A DNA stretch of 29,401 nt. Origin: a bacterium (lineage in GTDB: Bacteria > Electryoneota > Electryoneia > Electryoneales > Electryoneaceae). The stretch covers positions 1 to 29,401 of the forward strand of contig JANQEY010000311.1 in the NCBI GenBank assembly GCA_028278125.1. The letters run 5' to 3'. The translations under genes and the position numbers were made by a program. Numbering within the stretch: position 1 is the first letter of the stretch; each line of letters opens with the position of its first letter. Below are positions 17,509-26,156 of this stretch, piece after piece. The notes beneath the pieces are model-generated. The model was not told the DNA's origin. It ran no database searches and was given only the letters and a program-made list of their open reading frames with translations.

Positions 17509-19692
17509 TTAGCGAAGCAGTACTAATTTGCGCATATCATTAAGCTTACCGGGCACAACAGCCTGGACAAAATAGATACCACTTGCAAGATCCCTGGCAT
17601 CAAAAGTGAAGTTGTAGTAGCCTTGTGCGTAGTGACCGTTGGCAACTTCCGCAACCTGCTGTCCAAGTGTGTTGACTACAGTAACCTTAAGGTTTGCCAT
17701 CTCGGGCAGGCTAATCGCGATTGATGTCGTTGGGTTGAACGGATTCGGATATGCTTCATGCAGCACATACTCTGAAGGAATGTTTGCAGAAACATCGGGA
17801 GCGTTCAGTTCATCAAGTTCGTCGAACCATTCGGTTAAGACCCATCCGGCACCATCGGTAAACTCACCAACTGCACCCGGAGCACCAAGTACTTCAAATG
17901 GGAAGGTGTCTTCTGCATCGATGACTCCTCCGATGAAATCACCTACACGCGCATGGTAGGTATACATTCCCGGCGGAGCGATTCCGGGTACTGCCTGGAA
18001 CGGAGATACTGCGAGTGCCATACCATCAGGAAGAGTAATTCCGCTGAATAAATCGAGTGGACCAAATTCAATACCCCATGGCGGCGGCAGTGTTAACATA
18101 GTCCAGGCATCAAAGGTATAGATACCACCGGAAACATTCTGTACGAACGCATCCCACTGGAAGCTATCGGGACCAGGACCAACAATTACGGGATCTACCA
18201 CTGGAGTTGCTGTAAGTACCAGCGGTCCACCAGCCATATCACCATAGAACTGTACATTGTCTACACCCCAGTACCAACCCCAGTTTTCGAGGGTGTCATC
18301 GTAATGGAAACGTACCATTACATCTGGTTGCCCGTCAGCCCATTCGGAAATATCAAGCTGATAGGTACCCTGGATACTCTCACCAATTGTAATGACATTA
18401 TGCCAGGTGATACCTCCGTCATTGGAAACTTCCACATGGCCGTATTCTTCGATATATACCTGGAAATAGAAATCAAAATAAAGGATGACATTGGAGCGTC
18501 CTGAACAGTCAACTGATGGCGAAGTAAGGATGTCTTCTGATCCTGCTCCCTCATCATCGGCATCCATGAACATATAATTCGGTGTGAGCCAACCAAGATC
18601 ATTTACCTCTTCCAGGACCCAGGTACCTCCGCCTCCATTTACATCTTCAATAGTCCAACCATCATATCCATCTTCAAAGTCTTCTGTCCAGAAGAAATTG
18701 TCAGGATCCGGCCAGTTGAGGAAGAGGCTGTTTGTTGCTTCTGATTCACCTTCAGGATCCCACAAGGCAGTGACGTACCACTCATAGTTGCCATATCCGG
18801 GAACTACGTCATCATACATTGGGTCCGCTGGATGGGCAATATCGACATCATCACGATAGACAATGTACTCGACAAGATCATCCAGCTCTTCAATAGGAGT
18901 AGTCCTGTATGAAGGCTCATTTGAAAGTGTCACGCTGGCCGGGACCGGAGTACGTCCACGGTTTGGCATAATGTTCAAGTTGGCATAGCTGACCTCAACC
19001 GGCTGATTGTCAATAGTTAATACAACGCCATTGTCGAGAAGTACTGTTGACCGAATCATAAAGTCATAGTTAAAACCAACATCGCCAAGTGGTGTCAGGA
19101 CATCATAAGGAGGTGATCCAATGTAGGAATTTGGATCTATTGGAGCTGTTCCGTCCATACCCATCAATGGACCGGCATCTGGCGGATCGGCTGGATTTGT
19201 ATATGCAACACCAACCCAGAAGCTGCCGGTAACATTCAAATCTTCTGCTGAAACATCTTCAACATTCCAACCATCAACATCACTGTCCACCGGTGTAAAT
19301 TCCGCTCCTGTGTACAAGCTTGTACCTAATTCATCCTCTGTCAGACCCTCATCATAGATCATAAACCAGATATCATTAAGAAGGTACGCACCGTCGGCTG
19401 TATAGACATAGCAGGAAATATCCAGGATCTGGCAACCGGCTGGTGGATCCATACGGACAAACATCGCAGCACCAACTTCACCATTTGCATTATAGTAAAG
19501 TCCGTTTTCCTGTACACCATCATCATACAAAATTTCAAATTCTTCGCCTGGGATTGCCGGTGCATCCCAGGTCATACTTACTGTACTCGTTTCCTCATCA
19601 AAAGTACCGGTAAGGTTCGCCGGAGGATTCTGGGAAAAAGCCATTGTGACAGCAAATACCATTGCGATTAATACAATAAGAGTTTTCTTCAT
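17509..19692 (-). CDS. T9SS cargo with fibronectin-III-like segments and a MAM/jelly-roll domain
   Basis: This 727-residue protein has a signal peptide at ~1-20 (MKKTLIVLIAMVFAVTMAFS). The mature protein opens with a fibronectin-type-III-like strand pattern (PPANLTGTFDEETSTVSMTW), broken by a beta-rich insert at ~48-270 (DDGVQENGLYYNANGEVGAA, GSFWVGVAYTNP). The second FN3-like half follows at ~285-330 (EYIVYRDD...YEWYVTALWDPEGES). A MAM/'choice-of-anchor J' jelly roll spans ~335-485 (WTEDFEDGYDGWTIED, VEVSNDGGITWHNV, WYWGVDNVQFYG). The FDAWT module (~493-625) and sorting domain (~645-727) end it. No catalytic motif is visible. The layout matches surface-bound T9SS proteins that bind polymers or cells. 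AAGGAG precedes ATG 19692. It is the first T9SS gene of the block in the direction of transcription. Confidence 0.85.
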   Translation of the reverse strand: MKKTLIVLIAMVFAVTMAFSQNPPANLTGTFDEETSTVSMTWDAPAIPGEEFEILYDDGVQENGLYYNANGEVGAAMFVRMDPPAGCQILDISCYVYTADGAYLLNDIWFMIYDEGLTEDELGTSLYTGAEFTPVDSDVDGWNVEDVSAEDLNVTGSFWVGVAYTNPADPPDAGPLMGMDGTAPIDPNSYIGSPPYDVLTPLGDVGFNYDFMIRSTVLLDNGVVLTIDNQPVEVSYANLNIMPNRGRTPVPASVTLSNEPSYRTTPIEELDDLVEYIVYRDDVDIAHPADPMYDDVVPGYGNYEWYVTALWDPEGESEATNSLFLNWPDPDNFFWTEDFEDGYDGWTIEDVNGGGGTWVLEEVNDLGWLTPNYMFMDADDEGAGSEDILTSPSVDCSGRSNVILYFDFYFQVYIEEYGHVEVSNDGGITWHNVITIGESIQGTYQLDISEWADGQPDVMVRFHYDDTLENWGWYWGVDNVQFYGDMAGGPLVLTATPVVDPVIVGPGPDSFQWDAFVQNVSGGIYTFDAWTMLTLPPPWGIEFGPLDLFSGITLPDGMALAVSPFQAVPGIAPPGMYTYHARVGDFIGGVIDAEDTFPFEVLGAPGAVGEFTDGAGWVLTEWFDELDELNAPDVSANIPSEYVLHEAYPNPFNPTTSIAISLPEMANLKVTVVNTLGQQVAEVANGHYAQGYYNFTFDARDLASGIYFVQAVVPGKLNDMRKLVLLR

Positions 19693-20395
19693 GTTTTACG
19701 TCTCCTTAACTAAGTTCACATTTCTACCCGCTCAAAGTCAGCATTATGATTTAATTAGATCTTGCCGGGAAAATTCGCGAAACTCTTCCTGGCTCCCGCA
19801 AAAATTCCCATCATTTTACTCTTTGCTTACTCTTTCAGGTTTCCCCTTCTGTTAATGGATGTTTTACATTTATTTTGAATTATCATATATGAATCAAAGA
19901 CAGAATCCCGCTTCTAAAACTATTATATTACTGATAATCAAGACTTTATGGTGCTGTAAACCCACGTATGGATAATACCATATGAGCGGGGATTTCATAT
20001 GCAGTTTGCTGAATTACCAGGAATTTAACGTTCACGACACCACTGCCAGGCAAAATGATCAAAAAACAACCGAGTAGAACGATAGATTTAGCGTTTTTTG
20101 GGTATTTAGCCTTTATAGGTTGTAAAAATAACGAGATTCGATGCCAATTTTCAAGTGAGGGGATGTATTCTAGGAATAAAAATGATGTTCAAATGCTCCT
20201 GGAGGTATAGGATAAACACTTACAAATTTGCAGAATAGGAATTACTGCCGTGCCGAAATTATCCATGATTATCGCTTGCCGGTGTGATGAAATGAATAAC
20301 ATTTGATAATAATTTCATATTTGATTACGTCTCAATAACGTACCATAAATCTGACGTATTTTAAAGTCGACTAATCTATAATCAGTTATAATAAA
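19693..20395. other. 703-bp intergenic region between sensor kinase and T9SS block
   Basis: No gene is supported. Near the T9SS gene it holds the TCCTGGCTCCCG leader motif (19787-19798) and an 8-bp palindrome TTCGCGAA (19774-19781). The middle and the kinase-side end show no terminator-like hairpin with T-run for the kinase gene, no repeats and no tRNA-like fold that I can see. The promoter of the 727-residue gene should lie here. Confidence 0.45.
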
Positions 20396-23300
20396 TTACT
20401 CTTTAATATTGATTCCCGGGAGATATACTGTAAACTCGGTACCGGCATTCTTGGATTTTTCCATTTTAATTGCACCTTTGTGTGCCCTCAAGATCCCCGA
20501 TACCGCCGCGAGCCCAAGTCCTCTTCCCAAAGATTTCGTCGAGAAGAATGGATCATAAATTTTTTGATGATCATCATCTGCAATTCCACTGCCATTATCA
20601 CGTATAACGACAACAGTATACTCACCACCTGGTAATCCCTCTCCCAGGAAGAGGTCATCGAGCATTTCCCTATCACATTCCTCAGCTTTTGTCTCAATGA
20701 ATATTTTACCCTTTTTACCATTTATGGATTCGCTGGCATTTTTTACCATGTTTAGTAATAACTGCCGAATCTGCTCAGGATCACCTTTGAAAAGCGGTAC
20801 TTGACCACCAAAATTGTATCCCAGATGATCTGACTCATTGACTACAACTGAAAGCGATTGCTGAAAATCAACCAAAAGCTCATTGATATCAATCGTTTCT
20901 ATGATAAAACTTCCCCTCCCGGAAAAAGCCAATATCTGTTTTGTCAGATCAGCGGCTCGTTCAGTAGCCTCCTGGATGTCTTCGATACACACTTTTGCCG
21001 GCGAGGTTTCATCAATATCCAACGCTGCCAGTTCCGCGTTGCCAAGAATCCCCTGGAGTAAATTGTTGAAATCATGTGCCACACCACCAGCTAGAACACC
21101 CAGGCTTTCCATCTTCTGTTGTTGCAGGATACGGAGGTCTATCTTCCTGTTTAATTCCTCAGCCTTTTTAATGGCTGTAATATCCCGGAAGACACCAAAC
21201 GATCCAATCCATTCGCCTTCATCACCCAGTTGAGGTGCTGCGGTTATTAGAATATTTTTAACAGTGCCATCAAGCCGTCTTATTTCTATTTCATACGAGC
21301 TTTTTATCATCTGTTTTCTAAGTTCATTCTGCTTCTCTTTTTTAAAGAACTGCTGTTCACTAAGGAACTCGCTCAAGTTCATTCCCACAAGTTCGTCTGC
21401 CGGCAATCCGAATAGATCACACGCTGCGGGGTTCACAAATGTAAACCTGTCATCTCTATCAGTTATCGCGATTCCTTCGCCCTGCCCCTCAATCAGCATT
21501 TTGTATTTTTTTTCACTCGCAACAAGCGCTTCCTCAACCTCTTTTCTTTCCGTTATATCCTGCATTGTCCCGAAAATATGCTTGAACTTCCCACTTTCAT
21601 CGAATACCGGATCACCCCAGCCATATATATATTTAATTTCCCCCTGCTCAGTAAATATTCTAAACTCCATCTCAATAGTAGTGCCTTTATTAAAATTCAA
21701 CTTTTTAAAACTGGCAATTTCCTCTTGATCTTCCTGGTGGACAAAATCAAGGAACTCTTGAACAGTTGGCGGTTTGAACTCAGGATCTCTTTCGAAGATT
21801 GAAAAGAGCTGTTCTGACCAGATAAACTCACCTTCAGCCGGTTTATAGATAAAATTGCCAAGTTTTGCCAGCTTCTGAGCCTGTCTCAATTGTTTCTCTT
21901 TTTCCTTCAGCTCCTGCTCTGCCTTATATCGTTCCGTCATATCCCAGATATATGCACGGTTACCGATGTAAGTGTCGTTGTATATTAGCGGTATTGCATG
22001 TATCTCAAGATATACAACTGTTTTATCTTTCTTTATCCCACGAAGCTCATACTTGCCGGCAACATCTTTTCCCTTTGATGTATTAACATGATAATACCGC
22101 AATCTCCTCAAGTCGTCCTTGTGAATCAGGTCTTGAGTTTGAAGATTAACCACCTCATCGGGAGTGTAGCCGAGTAACTCTTTAACACGATCATTTGCAT
22201 AGACAATCTTTTCATTTTTGTCTTCGATAAGAATTGCAACACCTGCTTCTTCTACGAGATCCTTATATTTTTCCTCAGATTGTCGTAGTTTGACTTCCGC
22301 TGCTTTCCTGGCCGAGATATCCCTGGTGATCCCAAGCAAGTAGCTCGGTTTATTATCTGTATCATAAACAACTGAAACATTTACCTGTGTCCAGATTGTT
22401 GATCCATCACCCTTAAACATTTCGATGTCTATCGACCTAAAATCTTCAGGCTTTGATCTTCCTTCCAGTGCATCGCTTGCAAGACTACTTAGTACCTGTT
22501 TTGCTTTGTTTAAAGAACCGGGGGTTACTATATCTTCCAATTCCTGTTGTCCTGCCTCTTCTGAGGTAATCCCCCGCATATGCAATACCGAAGGACTGGT
22601 GTATATACGCTTCAGGTTGAAATCCATTGTCCAGATGACATCTGAAACATTATCTGCGATCAAGCGGAACCGACGTTCAGAATCTTCAAGTTTCCAAATA
22701 GACTCCAATCTGACACGTCTGAAGGTCTGGTAGTAGAGTATTAGAATTGTTAGCACTAGTGCTATTGTAATAGGGAATAACCTGGCTTTCGAAATTATTC
22801 GCAGCCATGATTTGATATCTCTGACGATAAATAGATGTGGATTGCTATGATTATCTGACTGATCATCAATGATAGGAACGATTACAGATGCAGCATAATT
22901 GAAACCAGACTTGAAGAGGTTAATTTTGTCTGGTGAGTTGGATTTATGTATATAATTTCTAACCTCTTCCGCATGGAACACATTACCAGTATCTGATAAC
23001 ACATAGACAGGTTCGAGCGGAATTATTATAGAATCATGGGAGCTATATTCAATACAATCATGTATTCCAATATAAATTACTGATTCTTCCACTCCAATTA
23101 TCTTACTCAGCTTAGTTTCAAGTTCTTCGTGAAATTCAAGATGGTCATCAAGTTTTAACTCATTTGCGTGCTGATACATGTCAAGAGCCAGCGAGGTTAC
23201 TCGTGTCTGTTGAAGAAAGCTTTTCTTCAGGTTTGATTCGCTGTATTGTCCTATATACTCTGAGATCACCCAACTGATCAGCACCAGTCCTACAATTGAA

Positions 23301-24019
23301 GGTATAAACCAATTACTATAGGGAGATTTCTGTCGATGAATCTCAGATTTGACGATTAAGCTTGAATAAAAAAAAGCGAATAAAAAGGCGGTAAAAATAG
23401 CTAATATGCTTCTGACAGTCTGAATGGTAAATCCGAACAGGTTCTTGAAGTTTTCCTGGTTAAATATCGCAGCCGGTTGCCATTTCGCAGGAGAGGTGAT
23501 TAGTCCTGAACTGAGAGCAACCAGTATAAATACCACCGTAGCTATGTAGTAGAATATTCTCCTCTCCTTGTCTTTACGAGCCAGGTAAAAACATGACAGT
23601 GCAGCGAGGACTCCTGCAGGGAGTGCTAATGCATAACGAGGAGTAATTTTCAGGACAGGAACTCCCCCTAATAATCCAAGTAAGGCAAATATTATTAAAG
23701 GGATTAACACTAATCGACTTAGCTTAATTTTGCTGTTATGGTATAATCCCAGTCGTCCAAATTCAAAGAGTGAAATGTAGGATAAGGACATTAATAGCAG
23801 TCGAAGATGTAACAAACCGGTCGTATCACCAAAACTTATCGCAAGCAAATTCATCCAGGCCACTATTCCAAGGAAAAGACCATAAAAACCAAGGAATTTC
23901 CAGGGAAGCTGCTTATCTTTCTGGTGGAGTGAAAAGGAAACAGTTGCTACAAGCATGTATCCGAGGCCATAAAGGAAAAAAGTAAAATCAAGGTTGCTGA
24001 TCAGAGTCTGGACTAACAT
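20396..24019 (-). CDS. Membrane sensor histidine kinase with four PAS domains
   Basis: This 1207-residue protein has seven hydrophobic segments at ~7-223, a further membrane span at ~237-257, an extracytoplasmic loop of ~155 residues and a last span at ~415-430, so it has both a 7TM-type and a classical periplasmic sensor. Four PAS domains follow (~446-571, 581-700, 721-826, 836-951), several ending in the PAC-type DIT/DMTER motif. The dimerisation and phospho-acceptor region is ~966-1031 with His982 in GGVAHDFNNLLQ, and the ATPase domain is ~1085-1205 (N-box Asn1094, DNGSGI, PFFSTK, GRGLGLAAV). All kinase motifs are intact. No receiver domain is attached and no response regulator is adjacent, so it is an orphan kinase here. 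I chose ATG 24019 (AGGAG 5 nt upstream) over the TTG at 24061. The signal is unknown. Confidence 0.9.
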   Translation of the reverse strand: MLVQTLISNLDFTFFLYGLGYMLVATVSFSLHQKDKQLPWKFLGFYGLFLGIVAWMNLLAISFGDTTGLLHLRLLLMSLSYISLFEFGRLGLYHNSKIKLSRLVLIPLIIFALLGLLGGVPVLKITPRYALALPAGVLAALSCFYLARKDKERRIFYYIATVVFILVALSSGLITSPAKWQPAAIFNQENFKNLFGFTIQTVRSILAIFTAFLFAFFYSSLIVKSEIHRQKSPYSNWFIPSIVGLVLISWVISEYIGQYSESNLKKSFLQQTRVTSLALDMYQHANELKLDDHLEFHEELETKLSKIIGVEESVIYIGIHDCIEYSSHDSIIIPLEPVYVLSDTGNVFHAEEVRNYIHKSNSPDKINLFKSGFNYAASVIVPIIDDQSDNHSNPHLFIVRDIKSWLRIISKARLFPITIALVLTILILYYQTFRRVRLESIWKLEDSERRFRLIADNVSDVIWTMDFNLKRIYTSPSVLHMRGITSEEAGQQELEDIVTPGSLNKAKQVLSSLASDALEGRSKPEDFRSIDIEMFKGDGSTIWTQVNVSVVYDTDNKPSYLLGITRDISARKAAEVKLRQSEEKYKDLVEEAGVAILIEDKNEKIVYANDRVKELLGYTPDEVVNLQTQDLIHKDDLRRLRYYHVNTSKGKDVAGKYELRGIKKDKTVVYLEIHAIPLIYNDTYIGNRAYIWDMTERYKAEQELKEKEKQLRQAQKLAKLGNFIYKPAEGEFIWSEQLFSIFERDPEFKPPTVQEFLDFVHQEDQEEIASFKKLNFNKGTTIEMEFRIFTEQGEIKYIYGWGDPVFDESGKFKHIFGTMQDITERKEVEEALVASEKKYKMLIEGQGEGIAITDRDDRFTFVNPAACDLFGLPADELVGMNLSEFLSEQQFFKKEKQNELRKQMIKSSYEIEIRRLDGTVKNILITAAPQLGDEGEWIGSFGVFRDITAIKKAEELNRKIDLRILQQQKMESLGVLAGGVAHDFNNLLQGILGNAELAALDIDETSPAKVCIEDIQEATERAADLTKQILAFSGRGSFIIETIDINELLVDFQQSLSVVVNESDHLGYNFGGQVPLFKGDPEQIRQLLLNMVKNASESINGKKGKIFIETKAEECDREMLDDLFLGEGLPGGEYTVVVIRDNGSGIADDDHQKIYDPFFSTKSLGRGLGLAAVSGILRAHKGAIKMEKSKNAGTEFTVYLPGINIKE

Positions 24020-24644
24020 CAATTCTCCTAAAAATCCCCGGTACACCTGTTCAGATAACAATACAATGTATAGATGGTTAGTTTAAATCCTTAAAACGCT
24101 GATTTAATACTGTAACAAAATGAGGTTGTAATACTATATATTTAATAAAATTAAACTCTTTATTTATCGAATCGTTGAATATCATATGAATTAATTTCTT
24201 AAACAGCAACTTTAAGAATTTGATTTTGTTTGTTGAAAGAGCATAAATGTAAACTGCCATCTGAGTAAAATGAGTACTTTAGTTTGTTATATTACTTATG
24301 TTTACCTCTCTTTTTAATTTATTGCCAGAAAGCAAGATGATTTCTGATTTTAAGAGTTCAAAAGAATAGCAGCCATTCAAAATTTGAACCACTAAAAACT
24401 TAATTGGCTACGATATGCCTGGAAGATTTCCAAATTGCAGAACACAGATCAGGATATTTATCACATCAAGTCATAGACTGGGGTTTATGGATATGGAAGC
24501 TCACCTTTTAATAAAATCCACCACAAAGATCCATACGTGATGATTTTTACATTAAAGAAATTGATCCAGCTAGCAGTAAGTATAAATTAAACGAGGGAAA
24601 GTAAAGAATAACAAATTATTAGTGCTAAACCGAAATCAGCGCTT
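24020..24644. other. 625-bp intergenic region upstream of the kinase gene
   Basis: This very AT-rich stretch lies between the kinase and the corrinoid operon. A 60-codon minus-strand ORF at 24078-24260 has no ribosome-binding site and low-complexity Lys/Phe/Ile composition, so I do not call it. I see no clear hairpin with T-run after the operon's last stop and no repeats. The kinase promoter should lie here. Confidence 0.45.
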
Positions 24645-25028
24645 CTACTCATTTATAGCAGAAATTATCCAGGATTCCGCTTCCTCAAAATTTGAAACAA
24701 GCGCCGTTTTTATTGGTAAATTTTCACTCAATATCTGATGTCTACGAATTATACCCATTGTCGATTCCGAACCGGGAATAACAGCCCAATACTTTGGAAC
24801 ATCTATATCAATGCTTTTTTCCATAATATTTCTGAAATTAATTGCTGTCGAGACGTTTGAGTCAACGGTAACGCCTGTAAAATCTACTATCAACGCAAAA
24901 CAATTGGTGAAATATCCCTCAGAAATTAACCTTTGATAGATTACCGCAGTTTCTCCTGCCGGTAAATTTTCTGAGAATATTATATGTAGAACATTCCTGC
25001 CATGTATTTCTAGTTTTTTCAGTTCCAT
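24645..25028 (-). CDS. Small SpoIIAA/STAS-like protein, last gene of the corrinoid operon
   Basis: This 127-residue cytoplasmic protein has alternating strands and helices: NVLHIIFSENL, an amphipathic helix, a hydrophobic strand CFALIVDFTGVTVDS, a helix with MEKSID, the strand KYWAVIPGSE, and the closing helix EEAESWIISA. This order is compatible with the STAS/SpoIIAA-like fold (anti-sigma antagonist or SEC14-like families), but similarity is weak and I see no certain phosphorylatable serine motif. It starts 58 nt after the UroD-like gene with only a weak ribosome-binding site, so it probably depends on translation or transcription from upstream. A regulatory or lipid/partner-binding role is conceivable; best kept as hypothetical. 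Confidence 0.55.
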   Translation of the reverse strand: MELKKLEIHGRNVLHIIFSENLPAGETAVIYQRLISEGYFTNCFALIVDFTGVTVDSNVSTAINFRNIMEKSIDIDVPKYWAVIPGSESTMGIIRRHQILSENLPIKTALVSNFEEAESWIISAINE

Positions 25029-25086
25029 AATTATTTACTCTATTAATTAAAACCTCGACTGATGGTACAAACTCGCTACCGGTAAA

Positions 25087-26115
25087 TTACCCTGGATATT
25101 TGTTCCACTCATCCATGATCGCGTACGCGGTTTCCGGATTTGAACCGGCTCCAAATTCAAACTGTGCAATCAGACCTCCTGCCGGATCGTAAAGATATGA
25201 CAAAACATTGTTAACCGCATCCCTCCCATCCTGGGGATTACTCGATGTAAGAATATGCTGACGGTCTATTTCACCCCAAAATGTTATTTTTCCCTTAAAC
25301 CTCTTCTCCAGGGCAGCCAGGTCCATGCAGAATATTTGTGAGTTTAATGCATCTACCCCTATCTCAACCAGGTCCGCATAAATATCCGTTATGTAACCAT
25401 CCGAATGCATAAAAACAAACTTTCCTGAGGTTTTAGTAAGTTCGCAATATTCCCTGTAAATCGGTTTAAACAGTGCACGCCATAATTCAGGATTAATTAA
25501 GAGCTGGTTTTGAGCTCCCCAGTCGTCCATGAACATAATACCATCAACGTCAGTTTTAACCCAGAACTCAAGCTCTTTGAGATAAAAATCATTGATACGT
25601 TTCAGCAGGTCTTTAAATCCATGGTCAGGCATCATTACATCTATCAAAGCGTTTTCCGTTCCCCTGATAAACTGGTACCTCTCCCAGGGACGTGGACAGC
25701 AATTTGCGAGAACAAATTTTTCTGTCTCTGCGCAATAGCGATTAATTATTCCATACGGTTCTGAAGTATCAAGCGGTATCTGTTCATTGGGTGGTGATAT
25801 GGTTATCCATTCACTGATGTCAGGCAGGATTGGATCGCGTACCTCCCCGATAACACCATCCTGGATGTTTTCGAAAACACATCCCCATTCATCGGTATAT
25901 GATCCAACCTTATATGGATCTCCTTTAACTCGTGCAGATGGAGGATAAAAATACGGTGGTCTGACAATATCGCCCGGCCATTTTCGGTTTATTTCCTCTA
26001 CAACCTGTGGATATTGTTTCTCAGCTATAGGCAGTACCCATAGATCACGCGGTAATCGTTCAGGATAATTAAATGTGAGGCAGTTTGTTACAATCTCACG
26101 TGGGCTCTGCGGCAT
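25087..26115 (-). CDS. UroD/MtaA-like corrinoid methyltransferase
   Basis: This 342-residue protein has the uroporphyrinogen-decarboxylase-type TIM barrel as used by MtaA/MtbA/CmuA-like methyltransferases that move methyl groups to or from a corrinoid protein. Visible marks are DGIMFMDDWG (191-200), the C-terminal metal-site region FVFMHSDG (His237, Asp239) and ITFWGEIDRQHIL (277-289). In classical MtaA the zinc motif is His-x-Cys; here the Cys position is Asp239, as in several uncharacterised UroD-like proteins, so metal binding may differ. It is not a haem-pathway UroD: no haem genes are nearby and the neighbours are corrinoid proteins. It lies 41 nt after the homocysteine methyltransferase in one operon. 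It could load the corrinoid from an unknown methyl donor or draw from it; the substrate is not deducible. Confidence 0.82.
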   Translation of the reverse strand: MPQSPREIVTNCLTFNYPERLPRDLWVLPIAEKQYPQVVEEINRKWPGDIVRPPYFYPPSARVKGDPYKVGSYTDEWGCVFENIQDGVIGEVRDPILPDISEWITISPPNEQIPLDTSEPYGIINRYCAETEKFVLANCCPRPWERYQFIRGTENALIDVMMPDHGFKDLLKRINDFYLKELEFWVKTDVDGIMFMDDWGAQNQLLINPELWRALFKPIYREYCELTKTSGKFVFMHSDGYITDIYADLVEIGVDALNSQIFCMDLAALEKRFKGKITFWGEIDRQHILTSSNPQDGRDAVNNVLSYLYDPAGGLIAQFEFGAGSNPETAYAIMDEWNKYPG

Positions 26116-26156
26116 TTTTATTCCATGGATTGCGATTAACCAAAGAAATATTTACG

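Noticed and set aside
24078..24260. 60-codon minus-strand open frame upstream of the kinase
   Set aside because: It has no Shine-Dalgarno, has composition expected of AT-rich non-coding DNA, and shows no recognisable motif.
25087..26115. Haem-biosynthesis uroporphyrinogen decarboxylase (hemE)
   Set aside because: The neighbourhood is corrinoid methyl transfer, no haem genes are near, and the motifs fit the MtaA/CmuA-like branch better than HemE.
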